Shown: positions 10,231 through 25,200 of the stretch, piece after piece
Numbering within the stretch: the first letter of the stretch is position 1
How the letters are laid out: each line of letters opens with the position of its first letter
DNA from: Chaetoderma sp. LZ-2023a
Taxonomy: Eukaryota > Mollusca > Caudofoveata > Chaetodermatida > Chaetodermatidae
Assembly (NCBI GenBank): GCA_034401795.1
Contig: CM067366.1
Location: forward strand, 80,051,647 to 80,115,646
Reading direction: 5' to 3'
Length of the DNA: 64,000 bases
Notes under the pieces: generated by a model
What the model saw: the letters and a program-made list of their open reading frames with translations, nothing else
Told to the model about the DNA's origin: nothing
Database searches by the model: none
Program-made: the position numbers and the translations under genes

Positions 10231-13200
10231 CTGTAAATAAAATTCAACAATAAGTTCATCATATGCATGAAAATTATAGATTTCTAAAATTAGTGTCCAC
10301 TATGACTTCCATATTTACAAGATTGTCGATCAGTTTGCATACGTTCTGTACACGGATACAAATTTTAAAATCAAGATGTCCTCGTTGTGCCACTTCACAA
10401 AGTTGTGTTTCAAGTTATCGCATGAAACCAATTGTCAAGATGGCCACATTGGATTGTGTATCAGGACCAATCTTAACACGACCCCAGTTGATAAACAAAG
10501 TTTTATATCAATCAGTTAACCCTTTACCAAATGCAATTTCAGGTCTATATTTGTTCTATATTTACTCAGGCCACAACAGTGTTATCTAAATGATAATCAC
10601 TTAGTATGTCAAAAAAAAGCTTACGATAAATGATACAGTGAACAAGCAATAGAACAGCTGCTAACACCTGTATACTTACAGCACTGTCGTCTTCCTTATA
10701 AATTTTAATTGTCTTGTCAGCTTCACATGTGATCAATCGGCTTCCACTTTGATCAAATGTACATGCAAATATCCCCGCCTCAGAGTCTATAGAGCCGGGT
10801 TGAGCAAGGGCTTGTATCCGCTGAAAGTTGTAGCCTGTCTTCCAGTCCCAAAAATGAAGTGTACCATTGTCAGCTGAAACGAGCAATAAATGAGAGATTA
10901 GGTTTTAACTCTTTAACCTTCAAATTTGTTCAAGAAAATTTTCTCATAGAAAATGCTTGTTTGCAGACAAAGAGAAAATTATTCTAGAAAATTTATCATT
11001 GCAATGACTTTCACGGTTATCAAGCCAGTCATTCCAATGGTAAATTTTCAAAAATAGTCTTCTCCCTCATATGCAAATGTACATTTCTCAAGATCACTGC
11101 AGAAATCATTTTGGGGGTTTAAAGGTGAAAGGAAAGGATCAGGGAATGAGGTGAGGCTGAGCTGCTTTCGCTATTTGTCAAGGCAAATATACACCTGTGC
11201 AAAAGTTAAGCACCAGCAAAAACAATAGAACGTAGAAACATGATGGTACAACTAGGCTGCCATACTTTTTGTCCCCGCGTTAGCTGACATAATTCCAAGT
11301 ACGAAATGCACATGCATGCATGACTTCACGCCGCTTGATGTCCGTGCGTGGCGGGAAACAGCACACGTGTTCAGTTATGTAAAAGTCCAGTTTGAGGTGT
11401 AGAACATTACATACAGATTTAGGCGACAAGATTAGGAATTTTGTGTTCATGACCGTGGTTTATTTGTACAGAGAGAATTAGCTCTTGATTGTGAACCGCT
11501 ATGGCAAGATGAAGGTTAAGTGATCGTGTGAAATGGCAAATCATAGGCATGCATACCACTGGTATGTCATGCAGAGAGATTGGCAGACAGCTGAACATTA
11601 ACCATACTGTAATCAGTCGTTTGATTGCAAAACATGGGCAAACTAACGAGGTGAAGGACAGGCCTAGATCTGGAAGACCGAAGAAGACTACTGCCCGTGA
11701 TGATCGAGCCCTAGTACGCCTTGTTAGGAGATCTCCATTCACCAACAGCAGAGTGCTCAGCCAGCAATGGGAAACGCGCAATAGAGTGTCAATGTCTACC
11801 GTCAAAAGGAGACTGTATGCTGCTGGCATGAAAGCTAGGAGACCTGTCAGACGTCCTCTCCTCACTGCACACCACAAAGAGGAGCGTCTGAGGTGGTGCA
11901 ACGAAAGAAGACACTGGAACATGAGATCCTGGAGACGGGTACACTGGTCCGATGAAAGTCGGTTCCTGCTTCATGCCACAGATGGTCGAACTCGTGTATG
12001 GAGGTCCAGACGCACGGCATACGACCAACGTAACATCATGGAAGAAGTTCCATTTGGTGGAGGTTCCGTTATGATATGGGGGTGCATCTCATTTGATTGT
12101 AAGCTGGATCTGTTGACTGTACCTGGAACACTAAATGGACAAAGATATCAAGATTCCATACTGGATAGAGTTGTGGTCCCTCATTTTGTAAATCATGCAC
12201 CTGGAACCCACCTTATATTCATAGATGACAACGCCCGACCACATCGTGCTAGAGCTGTGCATGAATACCTCCACCAGAATGCCATCGAAACCCTACCATG
12301 GCCAGCAAGGAGCCCTGACATGAACCCTATTGAGCATATCTGGGACATTCTGGGAAACATGGTGAGAAGGAGGGATCCTCCTGTGCAGAACCTACAGGAA
12401 TTAACAGACGCACTCCATCTTGAATGGCAACGAATACCACAATGGCGTATCAGTCGGTTGGTGACCAGCATGAGACGTCGTGTCGTGCACAAGGTGGATA
12501 TACCCGGTATTAATAATGACAGTCTCAAACTCGTGCACAGATGTTAAACTTCGTTTTCAGACACCATTAATGACAAGCTAGCCACGTGTGTCAACTGTAG
12601 GGCAATAGTTGTCAGTTGTGTCAACGTAACCATATTCAGGCCTCGTTTTCAAGTTCAAACAAAAATATACAGTGTTTCCCCACCATCATAATCAGCATTC
12701 CTCTAGTTGCATTATTACCTCTTGCACTAAGATGGATGGGTACATAAATGTTTATGCTATTGCTTTCTTCATAGCACATGAATATACCCTCGCATGTGCG
12801 TAAAAATAGGGTGGTGCTTAACTTTTGCACAGGTGTATATAAGACGAATCTGACTGTGATTGGGAATTGACTCGGTACCTGGGGCTATGGTATTCCCGGA
12901 CACAGTATGGGCAGGACCAGGAGAGTGTGGAGTTTTAATTGTTTATTTTGAGCTAGACTAGATAATAGACATTATCATAATAGTACATCTGGTAAGTATT
13001 ATTCGAAGTAGAAACTGTAACACCGTCATCCACACTCTGAGCCATACATACCTGCAGACACCATAACACTGTCATCCACACTCTGAACCATACATACCTG
13101 CAGACACTATAACACTGTCATCCACACTATGAGCCATACATACCTGCAGACACCATAACACTGTCATCCACACTCTGAACCATACATACCTGCAGACACC

Positions 13201-16200
13201 ATAACACTGTCATCCACACTATGAGCCATACATACCTGCAGACACCATAACACCGTCATCCACACTCTCAGCCATGCATACCTGCAGACACCATAACACT
13301 TTCATCCACACTCTGAACCATACATACCTGCAGACACCATAACACTGTCATCCACACTCTGAACCATACATACCTGCAGACACCATAACACTGTCATCCA
13401 CACTATGAGCCATACATACCTGCAGACACCATAACACTGTCATCCACACTCTGAACCATACATACCTGCAGACACCATAACACTGTCATCCACACTCTGA
13501 ACCATACATACCTGCAGACACCATAACACTGTCATCCACACTCTGAACCATACATACCTGCAGACACCATAACACTGTAATCCACATTGAGCCATACATA
13601 CCTGCAGACACCATAACACTGTCATCCACACTATGAGCCTTACATACCTGCAGACACCATAACACTGTCATCCACACTCTGAACCATACATACCTGCAGA
13701 CACCATAACACTGTAATCCACATTGAGCCATACATACCTGCAGATACCATAACACCGTCATCCACACTCTCAGCCATACATACCTGCAGACACCATAACA
13801 CTGTCATCCACACTATGAGCCATACATACCTGCAGACACCATAACACTGTCATCCACACTATGAGCCATACATACCTGCAGACACCATAACACTGTCATC
13901 CACACTATGAGCCATACATACCTGCAGACACCATAACACTGTCATCCATACTCTGAACCATACATACCTGCAGACACCATAACACTGTCATCCACACTCT
14001 GACCCATACATACCTGCAAACACCATAACACCGTCATCCACACTCTCAGCCATACATACCTGCATACACCATAACACTGTCATCCACACTCTGAACCATA
14101 CATACCTGCAGACACCATAACACTGTCATCCACACTCTGAACCATACATACCTGCAGACACCATAACACTGTCATCCACACTCTGAACCATACATACCTG
14201 CAGACACCATAACACTGTCATCCACACTCTGACCAATACATATCTGCAAACACCATAACACTGTCATCCACACTCTCAGCCATACATACCTGCATACACC
14301 ATAACACTGTCATCCACACTCTGAACCATACATACCTGCAGACACCATAACACTGTCATCCACACTCTGAACCATACATACCTGCAGACACCATAACACT
14401 GTCATCCACACTCTGAACCATACATACCTGCAGACACCATAACACTGTCATCCACACTCTCAGCCATACATACCTGCATACACCATAACACTGTCATCCA
14501 CACTCTGAACCATACATACCTGCAGACACCATAACACTGTAATCCACATTGAGCCATACATACCTGCAGATACCATAACACCGTCATCCACACTCTCAGC
14601 CATACATACCTGCAGACACCATAACACTGTCATCCACACTATGAGCCATACATACCTGCAGACACCATAACACTGTCATCCACACTATGAGCCATACATA
14701 CCTGCAGACACCATAACACTGTCATCCACACTATGAGCCATACATACCTGCAGACACCATAACACTGTCATCCATACTCTGAACCATACATACCTGCAGA
14801 CACCATAACACTGTCATCCACACTCTGACCCATACATACCTGCAAACACCATAACACTGTCATCCACACTCTCAGCCATACATACCTGCATACACCATAA
14901 CACTGTCATCCACACTCTGAACCATACATACCTGCAGACACCATAACACTGTCATCCACACTCTGAACCATACATACCTGCAGACACCATAACACTGTCA
15001 TCCACACTCTAAACCATACATACCTGCAGACACCATAACACTGTCATCCACACTCTGACCCATACATACCTGCAAACACCATAACACTGTCATCCACACT
15101 CTCAGCCATACATACCTGCATACACCATAACACTGTCATCCACACTCTGAACCATACATACCTGCAGACACCATAACACTGTCATCCACACTCTGAACCA
15201 TACATACCTGCAGACACCATAACACTGTCATCCACACTCTGAACCATACATACCTGCAGACACCATAACACTGTCATCCACACTCTCAGCCATACATACC
15301 TGCATACACCATAACACTGTCATCCACACTCTGAACCATACATACCTGCAGACACCATAACACTGTCATCCACACTCTGACCCATACATACCTGCAAACA
15401 CCATAACACTGTCATCCACACTCTCAGCCATACATACCTGCATACACCATAACACTGTCATCCACACTCTGAACCATACATACCTGCAGACACCATAACA
15501 CTGTCATCCACACTCTGAACCATACATACCTGCAGACACCATAACACTGTCATCCACACTCTAAACCATACATACCTGCAGACACCATAACACTGTCATC
15601 CACACTCTGACCCATACATACCTGCAAACACCATAACACTGTCATCCACACTCTCAGCCATACATACCTGCAGACACCATAACACTGTCATCCATACTCT
15701 GAACCATACATACCTGCAGACACCATAACACTGTCATCCACACTCTGACCCATACATACCTGCAAACACCATAACACTGTCATCCACACTCTCAGCCATA
15801 CATACCTGCATACACCATAACACTGTCATCCACACTCTGAACCATACATACCTGCAGACACCATAACACTGTCATCCACACTCTGAACCATACATACCTG
15901 CAGACACCATAACACTGTCATCCACACTCTAAACCATACATACCTGCAGACACCATAACACTGTCATCCACACTCTGACCCATACATACCTGCAAACACC
16001 ATAACACTGTCATCCACACTCTCAGCCATACATACCTGCATACACCATAACACTGTCATCCACACTCTGAACCATACATACCTGCAGACACCATAACACT
16101 GTCATCCACACTCTGAACCATACATACCTGCAGACACCATAACACTGTCATCCACACTCTGAACCATACATACCTGCAGACACCATAACACTGTCATCCA

Positions 16201-19200
16201 CACTCTCAGCCATACATACCTGCATACACCATAACACTGTCATCCACACTCTGAACCATACATACCTGCAGACACCATAACACTGTCATCCACACTCTGA
16301 ACCATACATACCTGCAGACACCATAACACTGTCATCCACACTCTGAACCATACATACCTGCAGACACCATAACACTGTCATCCACACTCTGAACCATACA
16401 TACCTGCAGACACCATAACACTGTAATCCACATTGAGCCATACATACCTGCAGATACCATAACACCGTCATCCACACTCTCAGCCATACATACCTGCAGA
16501 CACCATAACACTGTCATCCACACTATGAGCCATACATACCTGCAGACACCATAACACTGTCATCCACACTATGAGCCATACATACCTGCAGACACCATAA
16601 CACTTGTATCCACACTCTGACCCATACATACCTGCAAACACCATAACACTGTCATCCATACTCTGAACCAGACATACCTGCAGACACCATAACACTGTCA
16701 TCCACACTCTGACCCATACATACCTGCAAACACCATAACACTGTCATCCACACTCTCAGCCATACATACCTGCATACACCATAACACTGTCATCCACACT
16801 CTGAACCATACATACCTGCAGACACCATAACACTGTCATCCACACTCTGACCCATACATACCTGCAAACACCATAACACTGTCATCCACACTCTCAGCCA
16901 TACATACCTGCATACACCATAACACTGTCATCCACACTCTGAACCATACATACCTGCAGACACCATAACACTGTCATCCACACTCTGAACCATACATACC
17001 TGCAGACACCATAACACTGTCATCCACACTCTAAACCATACATACCTGCAGACACCATAACACTGTCATCCACACTCTGACCCATACATACCTGCAAACA
17101 CCATAACACTGTCATCCACACTCTCAGCCATACATACCTGCAGACACCATAACACTGTCATCCATACTCTGAACCATACATACCTGCAGACACCATAACA
17201 CTGTCATCCACACTCTGACCCATACATACCTGCAAACACCATAACACTGTCATCCACACTCTCAGCCATACATACCTGCATACACCATAACACTGTCATC
17301 CACACTCTGAACCATACATACCTGCAGACACCATAACACTGTCATCCACACTCTGAACCATACATACCTGCAGACACCATAACACTGTCATCCACACTCT
17401 AAACCATACATACCTGCAGACACCATAACACTGTCATCCACACTCTGACCCATACATACCTGCAAACACCATAACACTGTCATCCACACTCTCAGCCATA
17501 CATACCTGCATACACCATAACACTGTCATCCACACTCTGAACCATACATACCTGCAGACACCATAACACTGTCATCCACACTCTGAACCATACATACCTG
17601 CAGACACCATAACACTGTCATCCACACTCTGAACCATACATACCTGCAGACACCATAACACTGTCATCCACACTCTCAGCCATACATACCTGCATACACC
17701 ATAACACTGTCATCCACACTCTGAACCATACATACCTGCAGACACCATAACACTGTCATCCACACTCTGAACCATACATACCTGCAGACACCATAACACT
17801 GTCATCCACACTCTGAACCATACATACCTGCAGACACCATAACACTGTCATCCACACTCTGAACCATACATACCTGCAGACACCATAACACTGTAATCCA
17901 CATTGAGCCATACATACCTGCAGATACCATAACACCGTCATCCACACTCTCAGCCATACATACCTGCAGACACCATAACACTGTCATCCACACTATGAGC
18001 CATACATACCTGCAGACACCATAACACTGTCATCCACACTATGAGCCATACATACCTGCAGACACCATAACACTTGTATCCACACTCTGACCCATACATA
18101 CCTGCAAACACCATAACACTGTCATCCATACTCTGAACCAGACATACCTGCAGACACCATAACACTGTCATCCACACTCTGACCCATACATACCTGCAAA
18201 CACCATAACACTGTCATCCACACTCTCAGCCATACATACCTGCATACACCATAACACTGTCATCCACACTCTCAGCCATACATACCTGCATACACCATAA
18301 CACTGTCATCCACACTCTGAACCATACATACCTGCAGACACCATAACACTGTCATCCACACTCTGAACCATACATACCTGCAGACACCATAACACTGTCA
18401 TCCACACTCTGAACCATACATACCTGCAGACACCATAACACTGTCATCCACACTCTCAGCCATACATACCTGCATACACCATAACACTGTCATCCACACT
18501 CTGAACCATACATACCTGCAGACACCATAACACTGTCATCCACACTCTGAACCATACATACCTGCAGACACCATAACACTGTCATCCACACTCTGAACCA
18601 TACATACCTGCAGACACCATAACACTGTCATCCACACTCTGAACCATACATACCTGCAGACACCATAACACTGTAATCCACATTGAGCCATACATACCTG
18701 CAGATACCATAACACCGTCATCCACACTCTCAGCCATACATACCTGCAGACACCATAACACTGTCATCCACACTATGAGCCATACATACCTGCAGACACC
18801 ATAACACTGTCATCCACACTATGAGCCATACATACCTGCAGACACCATAACACTGTCATCCACACTCTGAACCATACATACCTGCAGACACCATAACACT
18901 TGTATCCACACTCTGACCCATACATACCTGCAAACACCATAACACTGTCATCCACACTCTGAACCATACATACTTGCAGACACCATAACACTGTCATCCA
19001 CACTCTCAGCCATACATACCTGCATACACCATAACACTGTCATCCACACTCTGAGCCATACATACCTGCATACACCATAACACTGTCATCCACACTCTGA
19101 ACCATACATACCTGCAGACACCATAACACTGTCATCCACACTCTGAACCATACATACCTGCAGACACCATAACACTGTCATCCACACTCTGAGCCATACA

Positions 19201-22200
19201 TACCTGCAGACACCATAACACTGTAATCCACATTGAGCCATACATACCTGCAGATACCATAACACCGTCATCCACACTCTCAGCCATACATACCTGCAGA
19301 CACCATAACACTGTCATCCACACTATGAGCCATACATACCTGCAGACACCATAACACTGTCATCCACACTATGAGCCATACATACCTGCAGACACCATAA
19401 CACTGTCATCCACACTCTCAGCCATACATACCTGCATACACCATAACACTGTCATCCACACTCTGACCCATACATACCTGCAGACACCATAACACTGTCA
19501 TCCACACTCTGAACCATACATACCTACAGACACCATAACACTGTCATCCACACTCTCAGCCATACATACCTGCATACACCATAACACTGTCATCCACACT
19601 CTGAACCATACATACCTGCAGACACCATAACACTGTCATCCACACTCTGAACCATACATACCTGCAGACACCATAACACTGTCATCCACACTCTGAACCA
19701 TACATACCTGCAGACACCATAACACTGTCATCCACACTCCGAACCATACATACCTGCAGACACCATAACACTGTAATCCACATTGAGCCATACATACCTG
19801 CAGACACCATAACACTGTCATCCACACTCTGAACCATACATACCTGCAGACACCATAACACTGTCATCCACACTCTGAACCATACATACCTGCAGACACC
19901 ATAACACTGTAATCCACATTGAGCCATACATACCTGCAGACACCATAACACTGTCATCCACACTATGAGCCATACATACCTGCAGACACCATAACACTGT
20001 CATCCACACTATGAGCCATACATACCTGCAAACACCATAACACTGTCATCCACACTCTGAACCATACATACCTGCAGACACCATAACACTGTCATCCACA
20101 CTCTCAGCCATACATACCGGCAGACACCATAACACTGTCATTCACACTCTCAGCCATACATACCTGCATACACCATACCACTGTCATCCACACTCTGAGC
20201 CATACATACCTGCAGACACCATAACACTGTCATCCACACCATGAGCCATACATACCTGCAGACACCATAACACTGTCATCCACACTCTGACCCATACATA
20301 CCTGCAGATACCATAACACTGTCATCCACACTCTCAGCCATACATACCTGCAGACACCATAACACTGTCATCCACACTCTGACCCATACATACCTGCCGA
20401 TACCATAACACTGTCATCCACACTCTCAGCCATACATACCTGCAGACACCATAACACTGTCATCCACACTATGAGCTATACATACCTGCAGACACCATAA
20501 CACTGTCATCCACACTCTGACCCATACATACCTGCAGATACCATAACACTGTCATCCACACTCTCAGCCATACATACCTGCAGACACCATAACACTGTCA
20601 TCCACACTCTGAGCCATACATACCTGCAGACACCATAACACTGTCATCCACACTCTGACCCATACATACCTGCCGATACCATAACACTGTCATCCACACT
20701 CTCAGCCATATATACCTGGAGACACCATAACACTGTCATCCAAACTCTGACCCATACATACCTGCAGACACCATAACACTGTCATCCACACTCTGATCCA
20801 TACATACCTGCAGACACCATAACACTGTCATCCACACTCTGATCCATACATACCTGCAGATACCATAACACTGTCATCCACACTCTGATCCATACATACC
20901 TGCAGACACCATAACACTGTCATCCACACTCTGAGCCATACATACCTGCAGACACCATAACACTGTCATCCACACTCTGACCCATACATACCTGCAGACA
21001 CCATAACACTGTCATCCACACTATGAGCCGTACATACCTGCAGACACCATAACACTGTCAGAGTTCACAGCCATACTGTTGATAATAGCATTGTGCCCGG
21101 ACAGGTTCTGGATAAAATTGCCATCAGGAAACTTCCACATTTTGATATTGTCTGGAGAGCCAGAGGCGAATGTGAATCTGTGGGAATATTACATAATAAT
21201 AAACTAGAAGATATAATCAAATAATTCTCCCAGCCATGACAGTCATTATTGTAAGCTCTGTGGGAGAACTTAAGCTATCATGTGGGAATGAATATTCTTT
21301 TCCACCTTTAACCTTTGATCTCCAAAAATAGGTTCATCCTCTAGCCAAAGATGAGTAGTAGAGACACTATTATCAAAATCATTCAGGGATCCAACACATA
21401 AATGCTATTTATAGTAATGGCGATCTTAATCATATGACATAAAGCAATAAAAGACCAGCTTCCCTGACAATAATGCAAATTAAAATCAGATTTTTGATGA
21501 ATATAAATTTGTCAGGGGAGGTAACTCTGGCAAATATGGACATATCAAGTGAGGTCGTGTCCTCTGAGATATCTCCTCTATTCATGCACCAAATGTGAAC
21601 CGATTTCATACAGGCTTTCTAAACTTATGCTCTGGAAACCAGATTATTGACATGTTTTACTTTTTTATTTGTGACTCGCAACTGCCCTACACCGCCAGGA
21701 AACACCCTGTCACGTGACCACTGGACACCAACCATGCCCATATATGGTAAATCACGTGACTACATCCGGTCACCCCACCAAAACGTTTAAAAGGAGCAAA
21801 CAAACACAGCTCAGATCATTCAGACTTTTGGATCTGACATAGACAGACCAAGCATCAGGCATTTATTCAGTACTTAGATATAATATTATATATTACCATC
21901 ACTATTATAAGTCGGTCTCTGTCTCTCAAATTCAGCAACTTGTGTGCTTACGCTTGCTTCAGGAGAGGTAACTAGGCAAATATGGAGGCATTTTGCTGTA
22001 AGGCAATTCCAAGCAAGGTTTTGTCCCAAGCTATGCATGTATCAAATTTGAAGCGAATCCATACAGGATTTTTAATAGTTGTGCTCGAGAAATAAATCTG
22101 GATTCGTGGGTGGGCGGAGCCTAATTCTTGTCCCCTGTCGTTCTTCACAGACCCATGACAACCATACCCATTGTTTCTTTACCATATTCAAAGTGGAAGC

Positions 22201-25200
22201 TAAGTTATCGAACATCAAGTGCATCCATGCGTACATGCGTGTGCGTGCGTGCGTGCATCTGTGTGTGTGCGTGCATATATTTGTGAATCCATGTGTGAGA
22301 ATATGGTTATTAAAAGTAAGACAGACTTATTATTGGCAACAAATGCAAATTCTGCCAAACTCTAGCCTATCATCATCCTTGTCAAGAAAGCTAAGTCTTT
22401 TAGCGAGGTTATAATGGCATTGACCATAGCCTGTTGTAGTGACATCAATCTTAAGGTGTTGTTTCTCGAAATGAGTGACCATATATTCAAGTGTCCACAA
22501 GCCATGATGGGGAGCTACATACCGGCTTGCCACAACCAGGACATCCAAACTCCAATAAACATTTCCAGTTTATCCATCCGTCATATGACATCATATCATA
22601 ATCATCTATGTGACGTGTAGGATGACATCATAATCAATGATGTCATGAATGTCATAGATAAGTACATCACGAATGCATAATGGAAGACCAACTAAGTGTT
22701 GTTGTACGAATTGTATGTCTTTACTATTTAATAAACATTCTATTGAATATTTTGAAACTAATTTGACTGGGTGCTGTTGCTGCCATACACCCCAGTCAAA
22801 TTAGTTTCAAAATATTTAACAGCTTACCTGTATAGTTTTCTGGAAATTGATAGTCAGGGAGTTCAGGGATTGATCGATCCCAACATGAGCGAGGTGTGGG
22901 TGGAGTTTAGCTAGAGATCTGTGGGACATAGCTAAAACTAGAAAGGTCCATTGCAATGAAATCAAATTTATAACAGGAATATAAGATAGTTAAAACAAGA
23001 ATATTCAAAATTATTTGATTGAAGGTTGTGGCTATATTAGACATGTACAATAGACAATCAAATTGTATTAGCTCGGCCCATGAATCTCAGGAAAGCGCTG
23101 TTTGTGGAGAGCCTCAAATGACTTACTGAGTTGGATGTAATGCTATAGAACGGACACTCTTTTTATGATTGGTCAGTGTAACTTTAGATTTGCCAGCTGC
23201 CAGATCCCACAAACGAACCGTACAATCATGACTACAAGTAACAATCTACAACAGAAACAAAGAACACCACCACATATTATAACAATATTAGACTGTGCGG
23301 TAATAAAAGAATTCCAAGTCATGTGATATTTGTGGGCTTTTTTTTTTATTAATCCTTTCAACATTAAAGACAAGGCATAACAAAATGTGTACAATGTCAG
23401 TAGTATTGTGTTGAATACATTGACAAAAAATTGTTGCCAGCTCAGGTATGGTAGCCTCGAAAATTGATATACATGGATTTCAAAGCTGACAGGATTAACT
23501 AACTCTCAGCTCATTCTGGCCAGATGAGCTAAGAAGTTTTCTGTGTGAAAGCTTGTCAAAAACCAATAGAGTTAGTCTTACAGATATCAGCTTTTAATCC
23601 TGTAGTTATTATTAGCACAGTATTACAGCTACGATATCCTTTAATCAATGCATCGCTAATATCAGCTTTAGTAAAAATCACAAACAACATAACTTTTACC
23701 ATGATGCTTACCTGTGGATCAGTGTCTTGACAGCGTACTTCTGCCACTGTGTTACTGTGGCCTGCTAATGTGTGAATACACGCCTTGGTTCTCATGTCCC
23801 ATATCTGGAGGCAAGAATAGAAAAGATTAAAACACACTTTTGAACACGTTATATACAAGTATTATATTAAATATGAATCATTTATAATGAACTAAATACA
23901 GTTAAACCTGTCTTAAAAGGCCACCTTATGGACTATCAAGTTTATATAAGGAAGATAGTAGTTATGCAAGAGACTGGTGTTAGCCATTTAATGGTCAAAA
24001 TTGGTCAAGAAAATAAATTAATTTGCTCATTAAATGTTCATTTCAGTGCCAAGAGAGGGCTATTTTTTTGACAATTTAGCCGTAGAATGACTGGCTTAGT
24101 AAATTCCTCGGTGTTGAATTTTCAAGATCGTCATCTCTTGGCCTGCAAATGGACATTTTTAAGACCACTTCAGAAGCCATTTTTGGCAGGACTGGCCATT
24201 AAGGGCTTTAACGAGCCACAGCTTTGTTTGTCTCCAAAGATTTCCAAGAGTTTTTCTAGATTCTCTGCCTATTTTAAGATTTTGTAGTATCACAACCGAC
24301 ATTGTGCAATCCTAGCGTATGGTCACACCTATTGTTGTGTTAAATTTTCGACCAAAATCAGATCAGTAGTTTCCGAGATATCGACAGATCCGGGTTCTTT
24401 TATCTGGATCACGACTAATGTCTGGAAATCCTTTTACATGGCAAGTTCTTTTGTTGTGTTAAAAGTTAAGCCAAATCGTATAAAGTATTTTAATAAATAT
24501 AGCTCCGGATGGACAGGCATGCACGCGCACAGGCATGCATGTACACGCGCGTACACACACGCGCATGCGCACACGCACGCACAGATGGAGCCAATCACAA
24601 TACCTCCCTCCCCTTATGGGACGAAAGTAGTTAAAGGATTTTCAATTTAATTTTATGAACCATTAATTCCTAGACCAAAATTCCATTCACGTGACAACTA
24701 GTGTTGAAATGCATCAAATGCACATTTTCAAAACATGCACCAGCCTTGCTTCAGCCGACTGTAACATCAGTGTGATAAGGGCTAATAAAATCCTTCACTA
24801 ATAATCAAATATTATATTTAGTAAGGATTCTCTGTCTTACAGTTAGTCCCAATTCACCATTCCAGAGGATTCATCTATCAATCTGACATCATATGACGTC
24901 ATAATTAGCTAAGCGGCGTGTAGGATGATGTCATAATCATTATGTTATAAAAGAGTCTATATGGCCCGTCTTTAACTCTAAATAGTCTGACACGTTGTAC
25001 GAATTGCATGTCTCTACTATTTAATAAACATGAGGTTGAATATTTTGAAACTAATTTGACTGGGCGCTGTTGCTGCCATAGGCAGTAACAGCACCCAGTC
25101 AAATTAATTTCAAATTATTAAACAGCTTACCTGTATAGTTTTCTGGAAATTGATAGTCAAGAAGTTCAGAGATCGATCGATCCCAACACGAGCGAGGTGT

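Noticed and set aside
11419-12528. Minus-strand ORFs of 167, 79 and 111 codons
   Set aside because: Shadows of the Tc1-like transposase on the other strand.
13440-20009. Many overlapping 63-93 codon ORFs ([13 protein letters not shown]...) on the minus strand
   Set aside because: They are the 46-bp unit read through its three frames (46 mod 3 = 1), ending at a TGA in the third frame. Repeated identical ORFs follow the array, not a gene.
13017-21060. CRISPR-like array
   Set aside because: Units are continuous 46-bp direct repeats with no unique spacers, in a eukaryotic intron.
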